From positions 1 through 35,243 of the IMG/VR virus record IMGVR_UViG_3300025286_000064: a DNA stretch of 35,243 bases, one strand, 5' to 3'. This document shows positions 1 to 7,931 of this stretch, one piece after another (the first letter of the stretch is position 1; each line of letters starts with the position of its first letter). Position numbers and translations under genes: made by a program. The notes beneath the pieces are model-generated. The model had not been told where the DNA came from and searched no databases. It saw nothing but the letters and a program-made list of their open reading frames with translations. This DNA is from a virus.

Positions 1-1711
1 CGCCGGTCGTAGCAGTCCGTTTCTGCATGTCCCCGAAGGTGGCAGCATCTGCTACGCTCGTTGCGGCCTGAGAGACATCGCTGCTTTGCAGGTCCAGGAT
101 GGAGCCGTCCTCAGTACCCTGGTTTAATACCAGCCTATCCGCCGACTCGTCGTAGAGGAGGTATGCACCCGTCGTAGCCCCGAAGAACTTAACGTCATAG
201 CCAGTGTCATCCACACCTACGGTCAACGTGTTGGAGAAGGTCGTCGCCAGGGAGAATGCGTTAATCTCGCTCTCCATGTAGGTAGCCAGGGTCTCCACCG
301 TGGTCATCCTCATGGTGCCGCCGTCGTTGATGAGAACGCCATCACCGTCCGCTATAGCGGTTGTGCCCCTAGCTGTGCCGCCGTCAATCAGGTTTAGTTC
401 TGCCGCCGTGGTAGTTACGACAGTCCCTGCCAGTGCTAGCCCATTAGTGCCATCATGCGATGCTATATTGAAGTCATATGCTCCATCAGCAAATGTGGTA
501 TTGCCCGTAATTGTTATAGTGGAGCCGTCTGCACTGATCGTATCTAGGGCAATATCTCCTACATTGGTGATATTTCCGTCTGATACAGACAGGCTATCAA
601 CAGTAGCCGCACCGAAGTCTACTGCTCCTGTAGTAGTTAGGGTCTCATTGCCGAAGTCTAACGCTCCACCAGAGTCAGTAATGCTGCCATTAGCTAACGT
701 AAGGTTGCCTATAGTGGAGCCGGTAGCCGCTGCTATGGTGCTGGAAAATGTTGTGGCTTTAGCTACGGTAATAGCCTCGGAGCCATTGGTTGTAACGAAT
801 GTTATGTATGCGTTATCGGCCTCTTCTATTACCAATGCAGTGGAGGAATTATCTAGTATCTTAATCGAACTGGCGGCACTGAACCTTAATGCACCATCTC
901 CACCAGCAGACAAGGTTAAATCCCCAGAGATATCTGCTGCACCGTCGATATCTAAGTCAGCCGCTAATTGCAACCCAGTCGAGTCAGTAATAACACCATC
1001 CGTTACTACGGTGTCTCCAATAGTAAAATCGGTAGTAGCGTCTATTGTTGTTCCTGTGACAGCGGCAGCAGCGAGAGTTCCTCCTGCTACGGTTAGAGTG
1101 TTACTGGAGTGTGTGATAGTTACATCGCCATTGTTGAAGTTTAGAACTCCACCGCTGGCTACGAATAGGTCTGACCACATCAGGGATGTAGTGCCTAGTG
1201 CAACTCCATCACTGGTTACAGGGGACAGGGCATTCTGTACTAGCTCAACTTCGTTTACACCCTCAACTCTGAATATGATCTTGTTGTCGGTGGTGGCGAA
1301 ATCAATTAGGTTATCGGAATCTCTCCCTGCTTTTAGGGCGGTATCCAGAACCATACTGTCTTTTATGATAAGGCCGTCTATGGTGACGCCGCTACCAGAA
1401 GTATGCTCGTTGATGGTATTGGTGTTAATGTCGGTTATAAAATCTGCTTTGGTTAGCTGAATACTATTACGCGAGTCTATTAGGAAATATTTACCCGTGC
1501 CGTCGAGTACTGCGACTAGCCAGGTTTTGGTAATATCTTGGCCGGTGAAAGCCCAGAGACCATCTGCATCTGTGGTAGCAGTCGCAGTTCGTGCACCGCT
1601 ACCCCCATCTTTATAGGTCTCCCACGTAGCTGCTTCCCATAAATCTACAGTGAGACTAGCCTTTGGGTCCCCATCGGAATCTATTACTTTACCAGCGAGG
1701 TCGACTGCCAT
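1..1711 (-). CDS. Tail-fibre-like structural protein (3' end lies across the window join)
   Basis: The ATG at 1711 follows a GGAG ribosome site, and 570 codons run to base 1 without a stop. The N-terminal 70 residues look like a small beta domain that could anchor the protein to the tail. The rest is a long Thr/Ser/Asp/Gly/Ala-rich repeat region with phrases such as TTTAAELNLIDGG and IADGDGVLINDGG. Similar phrases are common in fibre or tail proteins of aquatic phages, which I recall from the family rather than from a search. If the window is circular the gene gains A-V-S-V-K and stops at 35227, giving 575 residues. It is the last large gene of the leftward virion operon. A receptor-binding or structural fibre role is inferred. 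No enzymatic motif is seen. Confidence 0.8.
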   Translation of the reverse strand, partial: MAVDLAGKVIDSDGDPKASLTVDLWEAATWETYKDGGSGARTATATTDADGLWAFTGQDITKTWLVAVLDGTGKYFLIDSRNSIQLTKADFITDINTNTINEHTSGSGVTIDGLIIKDSMVLDTALKAGRDSDNLIDFATTDNKIIFRVEGVNEVELVQNALSPVTSDGVALGTTSLMWSDLFVASGGVLNFNNGDVTITHSSNTLTVAGGTLAAAAVTGTTIDATTDFTIGDTVVTDGVITDSTGLQLAADLDIDGAADISGDLTLSAGGDGALRFSAASSIKILDNSSTALVIEEADNAYITFVTTNGSEAITVAKATTFSSTIAAATGSTIGNLTLANGSITDSGGALDFGNETLTTTGAVDFGAATVDSLSVSDGNITNVGDIALDTISADGSTITITGNTTFADGAYDFNIASHDGTNGLALAGTVVTTTAAELNLIDGGTARGTTAIADGDGVLINDGGTMRMTTVETLATYMESEINAFSLATTFSNTLTVGVDDTGYDVKFFGATTGAYLLYDESADRLVLNQGTEDGSILDLQSSDVSQAATSVADAATFGDMQKRTATTG

Positions 1712-1723
1712 AGTTTACTCCTG

Positions 1724-2050
1724 CTAATCCGCTATCAGAAGAGCCCAATCTACCTTGTTGCCGTCGGTGTCTGCATCGAAGTAGATAGAGCTTGCGGGTA
1801 TAGAACCACCCTGTGCTCCTAGGTTTAGCACCAATTCATCCTTTTGTTTGTTTGCACCTCCAGGGTCTAGCTCAACACCGTGTGTAGCAGACACATCGGA
1901 TATGCCAACATATACTTCACCTGTGTTACCCTCGCGTGGGGTGAACTTTGCCCAGATTATGCGGTCTGTGGCGTTTATACCAGCATCGCTGGATAGCTGG
2001 ACTCTAGTACCAGCCGTAGCGACATTTGATGTACCACCATCAAGTTTCAT
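1724..2050 (-). CDS. Small virion-associated-like protein, 108 aa
   Basis: I do not recognise the family. The protein is rich in Gly, Ala, Asp and Ser with alternating hydrophobic residues, as expected for a small beta-rich structural protein, and it has no Cys. It sits between the 624-residue tail protein and the fibre gene. Its ATG shares one base with the upstream stop in a TGATG overlap, so it is likely made by translational coupling, which fits the weak ribosome site. A role as a minor tail or fibre-adaptor protein is an inference from position only. Confidence 0.7.
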   Translation of the reverse strand: MKLDGGTSNVATAGTRVQLSSDAGINATDRIIWAKFTPREGNTGEVYVGISDVSATHGVELDPGGANKQKDELVLNLGAQGGSIPASSIYFDADTDGNKVDWALLIAD

Positions 2051-3924
2051 CAGGGTGCTACTAGGTGTAGGCTAACTACGCCTCGGGATTTACCAGCGCC
2101 CACCTCGATACTCTTCATAGGGTCTATAGTAACATAGTGGTTTTCAGTATCTGTACCGTCCTTGAATTGGAACAGTCCGAGTGTCTTACTTTCTTGGTCT
2201 GTTTTAAGCTGGGTGAGCATAGCCCTAGCAGTTCGGAATCTGTAGTTCTTCCTGCAATCTACGGATATTTGGAATCCCCATCTAGGAGTTAGTATTTTTC
2301 GGTAGGATAATCGCATCCACCTACGATTAGGGGACACCTTTGTATTGGAGGAACTCCTGTAGAGTTCTTCTTTGAATCGTATTGCTTTGAAGGTTACTCC
2401 TACGCTAGAAGCGAATGTGAATTCAGCAGTGCCGGTAGTGTCGATTTGACCATCTGAGAAGGTACTGTTTGTTAGCAGGGTCCAGGTGTCGTCATCGTAA
2501 TCGGTGCCGTAGTAGAGCTTTATGTATTCGGTGGAGGATAACCCTGTAGCGTGGTATAGGACCCTAGCTGCAAGCTTGTCCGCGGTTGCGAGGTCTGCGT
2601 CGAACCAAGGTGATTGATTCTCCCCGCTGAGGCTATACTCGTAGTCGGAGAGTTCTGATGGGTTTTGAACTGTGTGCTGGAGGTCCATAAAATGGGCTTT
2701 GTTGTCCATCCCAAACCATAGGCGGTACTTGCCATCTGGGGAGCCTATCATGGCGCACTTTGCTGGTTCTGCGGCTGACCCTGATACGTGTACTGGTTTC
2801 CAACCGCGCCTATCATGTTTGAGGATTGCGGAGAACCCAGTGGAGTCCATTATCTGTACGTTACCGTAGACTGTGGGGTATGCTGCTGGGAATATAGTTT
2901 GTGTCTCGGTGGAGGTAGCATCTAGTAGGATAAAGAACTCGTTATGTCCAGGGATTACCTTTATTATATTTCCCCTGTAGGCTCCCGGTAGCCCATCGTC
3001 CAGATCAGGACCTATAGGTGAAGCCATTGCTGGATTGGAAGTCCTGTACTGGATTAACGCACCCCCATTAGGTATGTACGCCGCATCAAACCACTTATTG
3101 GCTCCTATGCAAGCAAAGTCATGGAAGGGCATAGTGAGTTCGGTCTCTAGCCATTGTGCGTTGTCAAAGTTTAGTGCAAATAGACCTACCTTAGTTCCCA
3201 TGTAGATTATCATGTTGCCTGCGGTATCTCTGTATGTAAAGAGCGAGGTGAATGAACCGCTCGGCAAGTTACTCTTAGCGTTGGTTACCCAAGTTACCCC
3301 CTCATCTACGGAGTAGTCTAGCTGTCCGTCGTTATCTAGGGTAAAGAGTTTTTCGTCCCATTCTGTGAAGTAACGACAAGGTTGAACTGCGCTCAGTGTG
3401 TTACCGTTTGTCCAAGTAGACCCATCAAAGCGAGTAAAGTCTGTGTCGCAAGCCCAGTATAGCTTGTTCTTGTGGACTATAACATCTGTGGGTGCGGCTT
3501 GCAATGTGTGTAGGCTAGACCCGAAAGCGGTAGAAGTCTCTGCGAACTTGTAGATACCAGTCCCAAATGCAGTGTACTGTGCGTTGTTATACTCGATCAT
3601 CTGGACAGGGTCTGGAGTACTGGTTGCTGGGTTTGCAACCGCTGTTACCAAGGGCGAAAGTAGTAGGTGGCCTTTGTGACCTAGTTCGCAGGTGGACCAC
3701 CAAACTCTATCGGTGTCCTCCTTCTCGTCCATGTGCTTTACGCCTATACCTCCGCGTTGGTCTGAGGTATTCCAGGTAGAAGCTATCTTCTCGCTGTCTT
3801 TGGAGACATCACCGAAAATCTGGCGTTCTATAAGCTGACCTACATTCTGCTGCTCAACCGCACCTATAATGGTGTAGTAGTTACCAAACAAACTTATCTC
3901 ATGTTTTCGGAATACATTAGCCAT
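2050..3924 (-). CDS. Large tail protein (possible nozzle or propeller-like), 624 aa
   Basis: No domain is recognised with certainty. The middle of the protein (about residues 100-440) has recurring short strands with Trp, Tyr, Asp and Gly turns, such as NKLYWACDTDF and WDEKLFTLDNDG, which reads like a beta-propeller. The last 90 residues form a basic segment ending in a conserved-looking tip. It lies two bases after the adaptor-like gene and overlaps the next gene by one base. In podovirus-type genomes this slot, after the adaptor and before the fibre, holds the tail nozzle or tubular protein B. That role is inferred from gene order and size. Confidence 0.7.
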   Translation of the reverse strand: MANVFRKHEISLFGNYYTIIGAVEQQNVGQLIERQIFGDVSKDSEKIASTWNTSDQRGGIGVKHMDEKEDTDRVWWSTCELGHKGHLLLSPLVTAVANPATSTPDPVQMIEYNNAQYTAFGTGIYKFAETSTAFGSSLHTLQAAPTDVIVHKNKLYWACDTDFTRFDGSTWTNGNTLSAVQPCRYFTEWDEKLFTLDNDGQLDYSVDEGVTWVTNAKSNLPSGSFTSLFTYRDTAGNMIIYMGTKVGLFALNFDNAQWLETELTMPFHDFACIGANKWFDAAYIPNGGALIQYRTSNPAMASPIGPDLDDGLPGAYRGNIIKVIPGHNEFFILLDATSTETQTIFPAAYPTVYGNVQIMDSTGFSAILKHDRRGWKPVHVSGSAAEPAKCAMIGSPDGKYRLWFGMDNKAHFMDLQHTVQNPSELSDYEYSLSGENQSPWFDADLATADKLAARVLYHATGLSSTEYIKLYYGTDYDDDTWTLLTNSTFSDGQIDTTGTAEFTFASSVGVTFKAIRFKEELYRSSSNTKVSPNRRWMRLSYRKILTPRWGFQISVDCRKNYRFRTARAMLTQLKTDQESKTLGLFQFKDGTDTENHYVTIDPMKSIEVGAGKSRGVVSLHLVAP

Positions 3925-3926
3925 AG

Positions 3927-4733
3927 CTATACCTTGAGTCCACGACCAGCTACCTGGATACGACCTTTGATCTGGTCTGAGCGGGACTGAGCAACTATCA
4001 TTTTATTGTAGTGAGCATCGTCTAGCTCATCGGACCGAGAAAAGTGAAGGTTTGCTTTTGCCTGGTCTATTATATAGTCCTGGGCCAGGTGGCACTGGTC
4101 TGAATCCTTTACAAGCTGTGCCTGTTTCTTTTGTCCTACTAGCCTTAAATTTCTAGAGGAGGTTAACGAAACGTACTCGTCGTCGAACCAGATTTTAGGT
4201 GGACTACCTGGGAGTATCCTCCAATGTCTTACATCTATTAGGTTACCCGAAACACTGTATCTATTCGCGGTACTCTTTTCCTGGAGCACCTTCTCTAGGT
4301 ATGCAAAGTCTGTAGGTAGTTCATACTCAAAGGTGTTCTCTTTGGTTAACAGTGTCTCGTCGATGTAGTCCAGGAGAGCACTGTCTTCTATGGAGGAAAT
4401 GGCTAGGTTAATAGAATCTATGAGTTCTTGCGGAGTGTAGTCATCTGGGTATAGCTCAAACTTGTCTGAGGCGTCTGTGGCCCCGGTGACTGCTGGGGAG
4501 AAGGTTATCACCCCATTAGACTTTGCGAAGTCTGTAACCACGAAGTTGGTGTTCGCGTGTGTCCCTGCGTAGAAGCGACCAAATCTGTCATTAAAGTAGT
4601 CATCGGAATAAACAGCCAGGGATGCACACCTAAATCCGGTAGTAGTATAACCTCCAGATGTTGGAGTCTCTACAATGGTTTCTCCCTGTAACCGAGAGAG
4701 CTTCTGTCGGATAGCAGATAGAACTTCAGGCAT
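3927..4733 (-). CDS. Putative head-tail adaptor or tail tube protein, 268 aa
   Basis: The protein begins with a short helix (MPEVLSAIRQKL), then a beta-rich part. A helical region follows around residues 100-130 (YTPQELIDSINLAISSIED), then strands (FEYELPTDFAYLEKV), and a C-terminal helical segment with many charged residues. This alternation resembles phage adaptor proteins that dock under the portal, though I cannot assign a family. Its ATG lies eight bases inside the end of the 91-residue gene, so the two are translationally coupled. Position between capsid genes and the large tail protein supports a neck or tail-tube role. Confidence 0.7.
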   Translation of the reverse strand: MPEVLSAIRQKLSRLQGETIVETPTSGGYTTTGFRCASLAVYSDDYFNDRFGRFYAGTHANTNFVVTDFAKSNGVITFSPAVTGATDASDKFELYPDDYTPQELIDSINLAISSIEDSALLDYIDETLLTKENTFEYELPTDFAYLEKVLQEKSTANRYSVSGNLIDVRHWRILPGSPPKIWFDDEYVSLTSSRNLRLVGQKKQAQLVKDSDQCHLAQDYIIDQAKANLHFSRSDELDDAHYNKMIVAQSRSDQIKGRIQVAGRGLKV

Positions 4734-5001
4734 TGTACTTGTCTAATCCTGCAATTTCAGCTAACTGCTTGGTGAGGATATCTTTAGCTGTGGTAGGAGT
4801 CTTGGTATCTAATGGAGGACAATCACGCCCTGCATCTATCTGGCTACAAATAGCTTCGATACGAAATTTCATAGCCTCCATCGGTCTGGTAACCGCAATC
4901 ATTGCTATATTGCCATCAGGGTCGAGAACCTTAAAGCACTGGCTATCGGAGGCATCTGCCCAGTTAAGTTTAGATAACTGGTCTAAAGCTACCATCTGCA
5001 T
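4726..5001 (-). CDS. Hypothetical neck-region protein, 91 aa
   Basis: This is a small protein of unknown function. It is mostly helical in appearance (MEAMKFRIEAICSQI and ILTKQLAEIAGLDKYNA) with two Cys that do not form a metal motif. The ATG follows AGGAG at good spacing. It overlaps the adaptor-like gene by eight bases and follows the 74-residue gene closely. Its place among neck genes suggests an assembly or connector role, without direct evidence. Confidence 0.6.
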   Translation of the reverse strand: MQMVALDQLSKLNWADASDSQCFKVLDPDGNIAMIAVTRPMEAMKFRIEAICSQIDAGRDCPPLDTKTPTTAKDILTKQLAEIAGLDKYNA

Positions 5002-5003
5002 GG

Positions 5004-5228
5004 CTAACTCCTACTGAAGGCTCGGTCCCACTTTGCTTGGGTTATCTTATCCCACTCTTTGATACTGATACCCCTAGGTCTAGGTTGGGATAACCAGAAC
5101 TCTAAGCGTCCGCCACTTCGGGGCATAGTACCTTTAACGTGCAAATCTGCATCGGGAAGGATGGTATCAGCAGTTGCATACTGTGTACCACCCTGACCTG
5201 GTATATCGCCGTATTCATCATATTTCAT
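5004..5228 (-). CDS. Hypothetical protein, 74 aa
   Basis: The function is unknown. The sequence has a Gly-rich N-terminal part, then a basic and Trp-containing C-terminal half (FWLSQPRPRGISIKEWDKI). No ribosome site is visible: the nine bases before the ATG are A/T only, and they directly follow the nested hairpin at 5275-5238. Translation may therefore be weak or depend on the hairpin. The gene is tightly followed by the 91-residue gene, which supports its being real. Confidence 0.55.
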   Translation of the reverse strand: MKYDEYGDIPGQGGTQYATADTILPDADLHVKGTMPRSGGRLEFWLSQPRPRGISIKEWDKITQAKWDRAFSRS

Positions 5229-5237
5229 AATATTTAT

Positions 5238-5275
5238 GGGGGGTGTGCAGTGTTACTGCTAAAGGCCCACCCCCC
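5238..5275 (-). promoter_or_regulatory. Nested hairpin between capsid and neck genes
   Basis: Read on the minus strand, GGGGGGTG (5275-5268) pairs perfectly with CACCCCCC (5245-5238). Inside it, GCAGT and ACTGC pair around a three-base loop (5259-5255 with 5251-5247). No U-run follows, so it is not a standard terminator. It sits after the decoration-like gene, where many phages separate very abundant capsid transcripts from tail transcripts. RNA processing, 3'-end protection or partial termination are the likely roles. Confidence 0.6.
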
Positions 5276-5311
5276 GAAGCCTCCTAAAGCTCCCCCGAGT
5301 TTAGGCTATGA

Positions 5312-6052
5312 TTAGGACTCTTGCGTCCAGGTCCCTACTAGCTTCGTTACTACATAACCAGTCGCAGTTCGGAATGCCAGTTCTATCCGGTCTCCTGCTC
5401 TGGCAGTAGCTTTGGTATTCTCCCAGTCCTTATCGTCAGTACCTGCGTAGTCTGGACCAGTGATAAGGTCTGAAGCATTCGGGCTGACTGTAACAAGACA
5501 ATCGCCATCGTTCATACCATTAACGATCACAAAGTGAAACTCGGTAGCCGTCGCTGGTAAGGTGATTGTGATGGCATCCGCAGTAACGTACATTTCTTTA
5601 CCACAGTCCTGTACGTCAAGGGTTTTATTTGATGCTACAAGTTCTGCATTGCCATCATAGTTTGCCTTTGGCTCTAGCACAAACGTGTCTTGGTCTATTA
5701 CGACCCCGACCATCTGCGCGATTGTAGCAACGGGAGTGGCACTGGGCCGTCCCCCTGTCGCAGAGAGCCATATTACGTCATCGGCAGTCCCACTATGGTC
5801 GCCTCGCGTTACTACGCCCCCTGCCCCTATGGTAGAGGGCTTCTTGCAGTAGGCGAACTTAGCGGCATTGATTGTTGTGCCAGAGTCTGCGGACTCTAGT
5901 GCTACAAATTCGGCTGGCACATTACCATTGGCATCTGCAAGTGCACCGCTCCTGCCGAGCAAATCTCCTTTCACAGTGTCCGCAGCCACCGTTATCTTCA
6001 TCAGGCCCCATGCCTGCAAAATCGTCTTATCCGAGAAATCCGTCCAAGCCAT
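5312..6052 (-). CDS. Putative head decoration / capsid-associated protein, 246 aa
   Basis: The N-terminal half (about residues 14-125) is small-residue-rich and includes KGDLLGRSG, TADDVIWLSATGG and MVGVVIDQDTFVLEP. That pattern resembles DUF2190-type phage head decoration proteins. The C-terminal half (about 130-246) is a second beta domain with ITITLPATA and RAGDRIELAFRT, of a type seen in phage virion proteins. It lies just after the major capsid gene and the 40-residue basic gene. Decoration of the capsid lattice is inferred from sequence character and position. A fibre-like or capsid spike protein is the alternative. Confidence 0.65.
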   Translation of the reverse strand: MAWTDFSDKTILQAWGLMKITVAADTVKGDLLGRSGALADANGNVPAEFVALESADSGTTINAAKFAYCKKPSTIGAGGVVTRGDHSGTADDVIWLSATGGRPSATPVATIAQMVGVVIDQDTFVLEPKANYDGNAELVASNKTLDVQDCGKEMYVTADAITITLPATATEFHFVIVNGMNDGDCLVTVSPNASDLITGPDYAGTDDKDWENTKATARAGDRIELAFRTATGYVVTKLVGTWTQES

Positions 6053-6088
6053 CGTTAAGCCTTTCTGCGGTCATTAGCCGCATGAATA

Positions 6089-6211
6089 CTACCTGCTTCG
6101 TCGTTTACGCGCAGCCATTAACTGCTGTTTCCGTCTTCGTTTCCGCTCTTCTTTAGCAGCCCTTTTACCGGATGCCGTATATGGGTAACTCTTCTTACCA
6201 ACTCTAGGCAT
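6089..6211 (-). CDS. Small highly basic protein next to the capsid gene, 40 aa
   Basis: The ATG at 6211 follows AGGAGGTAACAA, one of the best ribosome sites in the window, and the frame stops at 6089. The product starts MPRVGKKSYPYTASGKRAAK and ends in an Arg/Lys-rich helix with RKRRRKQQ. About half the residues are Lys or Arg. It lies between the major capsid and decoration-like genes with only short gaps. Short proteins with a similar VGKKxYPYTxxGKxAA start occur beside phage capsid genes as far as I recall. Nucleic-acid binding inside the head is plausible but unproven. Confidence 0.8.
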   Translation of the reverse strand: MPRVGKKSYPYTASGKRAAKEERKRRRKQQLMAARKRRSR

Positions 6212-6221
6212 TTGTTACCTC

Positions 6222-7190
6222 CTATGCCGTAACTGTACCTGTCGGGCTTGTACCGGTAAGCTTTGCACAGGATATGAGACTCTGGAGCATCACGCTTGGG
6301 TACCACTTAATACGTACCCGCGCCGCGTCTTTCGTCTCAAGCTTAGCAAACCGTTCAGTGGTCAATGCCTGGGATTGTATGCCACTAAAGGCATAGGGGG
6401 CAAACTGGAGATAGAAGATACTGGTTGCGTTGTCGTCGTCTCCAAGTGCTATCCCGTCAGCATCGTTATGCCCGAACTGGTTAGTGCCATAGTCCTTGTC
6501 GCAGGACTCATCGTTAGAGAGGTGGTCGGATACGATGACCAGTTTATCATGCAGGGTCTGCAAAAGCTTCCCCTGGCTCTCTACGGTATTGATGCCCCCA
6601 ACGCCTCTGAGGTACTTGTTGATAGACCGACGCATTTGCTTGGTCATCATGATAACGTCGGCATCCCCATTCTTGATGAGGTCCAAGGCTTGCTCAGATT
6701 TTTCTAGGCTTAGTACGACTGCGGTACCTGAGGATGTAGCCACCGTAACTGTGTTGTAGGTAAGGCTAGTCATCAGGCTATGCAAACCGTCAAAGCCATT
6801 AGCGTCGTTATCCGAATCGCCGTATATAGCCATATCCAAGAACGCCCGTCGGATCGCCTTGGTCTTGGCTTGAATCTGTTCACCCATTAGGTCTTGTATG
6901 TTGGAGCGAGTAGCTTTCAGGAAGTTATCAACGTCAGCATCGCCGCCCAGAATATGCGTTGTGGCAGTTCTCTGGGTGACTGTACTGGTCGCCTCTACCC
7001 ACGTATCGCCAATCGCGTAGAACTGTGCTCCTGAGAGCGTGGTTTCCTCGTTATATGTGAGGCCGTTTCCTTTGATATCCTTGAACTGAAGCCTTTCGAG
7101 CAACGGGTCATCCTTGACCAGAAGCTCTATGACTCCCTTTTGCAGGACATCATTAGAATATTTTGCCCCTTCTACCAGGGTCATAGACAT
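6222..7190 (-). CDS. Major capsid protein
   Basis: The 322-residue product has the length and layout of a phage major capsid protein. It has an N-terminal helix (LVEGAKYSNDVLQKGVIELL), then a strand-rich part with TYNEETTLSGAQFYAIG. A central region (DADVIMMTKQMRRSINKYLRG) matches the pattern in which capsid families name a helix used in subunit contacts, and the C-terminal strand follows. It resembles the GP7 or HK97-fold capsid families. The ribosome site AGGAGAATAACCA supports the start at 7190. It follows the scaffold-like gene, as is usual, and is followed by the small basic and decoration-like genes. Confidence 0.85.
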   Translation of the reverse strand: MSMTLVEGAKYSNDVLQKGVIELLVKDDPLLERLQFKDIKGNGLTYNEETTLSGAQFYAIGDTWVEATSTVTQRTATTHILGGDADVDNFLKATRSNIQDLMGEQIQAKTKAIRRAFLDMAIYGDSDNDANGFDGLHSLMTSLTYNTVTVATSSGTAVVLSLEKSEQALDLIKNGDADVIMMTKQMRRSINKYLRGVGGINTVESQGKLLQTLHDKLVIVSDHLSNDESCDKDYGTNQFGHNDADGIALGDDDNATSIFYLQFAPYAFSGIQSQALTTERFAKLETKDAARVRIKWYPSVMLQSLISCAKLTGTSPTGTVTA

Positions 7191-7201
7191 TGGTTATTCT
7201 C

Positions 7202-7927
7202 CTATTTTTGTGCTTTTGGTGGATGGGCTAAAGCCCACGCAATTTTTTCCTGTGCGCTCATGTTATCTAGTGATGCACTTGAGGTAGAGACTCTACCAGA
7301 AGCGTAGGATTCAGTGCCAGTTCTGCCAGCTTTGGATTTCTCCAGAGCTAACTCTAAAGCTCCAGCGCGCATTTGGTCAGGGGTTCTTAGGTCCTTATTG
7401 CTTATTAGCGTATCAGCATCTACACTGTACTGTTTCGCGAAATCGTTCGCTGCCATGATCCTTCCAAGCTGTTCTCCTTGTTGGGCCATAGCGTTGTAGG
7501 ATGCTGTCTGCTGTTCTTGAGCTTGCTGGTTCCCTATATACGACTTCACTGCTTCCTTACGTTGGGCAGCACGTTGACCAGCCTGTTCCGACGTCATCGT
7601 CCCCTCGTCTACCGATCTGAGGTCCTGGTGGTAATACTGAACCTCCACAGCTTCTGCTCTAGCTATCTGGTTCTGTAACCGTTCCTCAGCTAAAGCATTC
7701 GCCATACTAGCCATTTCTTGGTCTCGGCTAGACTGGATTTTTGAGACCTCCTCCTGAGAAAAAGTACGGGGAGGAGCCTCTGGGGCTGCGACCTCTGGCT
7801 GCCCATCTAGTATCCCAGCCTCAGGTTGGGCTATATCAGGCATAGACTCGGAGGGAGGACTTTCGGCCTCAGCCCGGGTTTCTGCCTGTTGCGGTCCAAC
7901 GGGAGTTTGGGTTATCTCGTCCGCCAT
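7202..7927 (-). CDS. Putative scaffolding protein, 241 aa
   Basis: The N-terminal 70 residues are acidic and Pro/Glu/Gln-rich, so probably disordered. From about residue 55 the protein becomes helical with a coiled-coil look (SQEEVSKIQSSRDQEMASMA and later). The C-terminus is short and basic (AHPPKAQK), which suits binding to the capsid shell. This layout and the position directly before the major capsid gene match phage scaffolding proteins, although no family is recognised. AGGAGGTAAAGCA precedes the ATG. No protease gene is obvious beside it. Confidence 0.7.
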   Translation of the reverse strand: MADEITQTPVGPQQAETRAEAESPPSESMPDIAQPEAGILDGQPEVAAPEAPPRTFSQEEVSKIQSSRDQEMASMANALAEERLQNQIARAEAVEVQYYHQDLRSVDEGTMTSEQAGQRAAQRKEAVKSYIGNQQAQEQQTASYNAMAQQGEQLGRIMAANDFAKQYSVDADTLISNKDLRTPDQMRAGALELALEKSKAGRTGTESYASGRVSTSSASLDNMSAQEKIAWALAHPPKAQK

Positions 7928-7931
7928 TGCT

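Noticed and set aside
300-1460. 386-codon rightward frame
   Set aside because: It is the mirror of the fibre gene: low-complexity Val/Ser/Pro text, no ribosome site, and opposite to a clear leftward operon.
6118-6306. 62-codon leftward frame overlapping the capsid gene end
   Set aside because: It lacks a ribosome site and is out of frame with the capsid gene and the 40-residue basic gene, which both have good ones.
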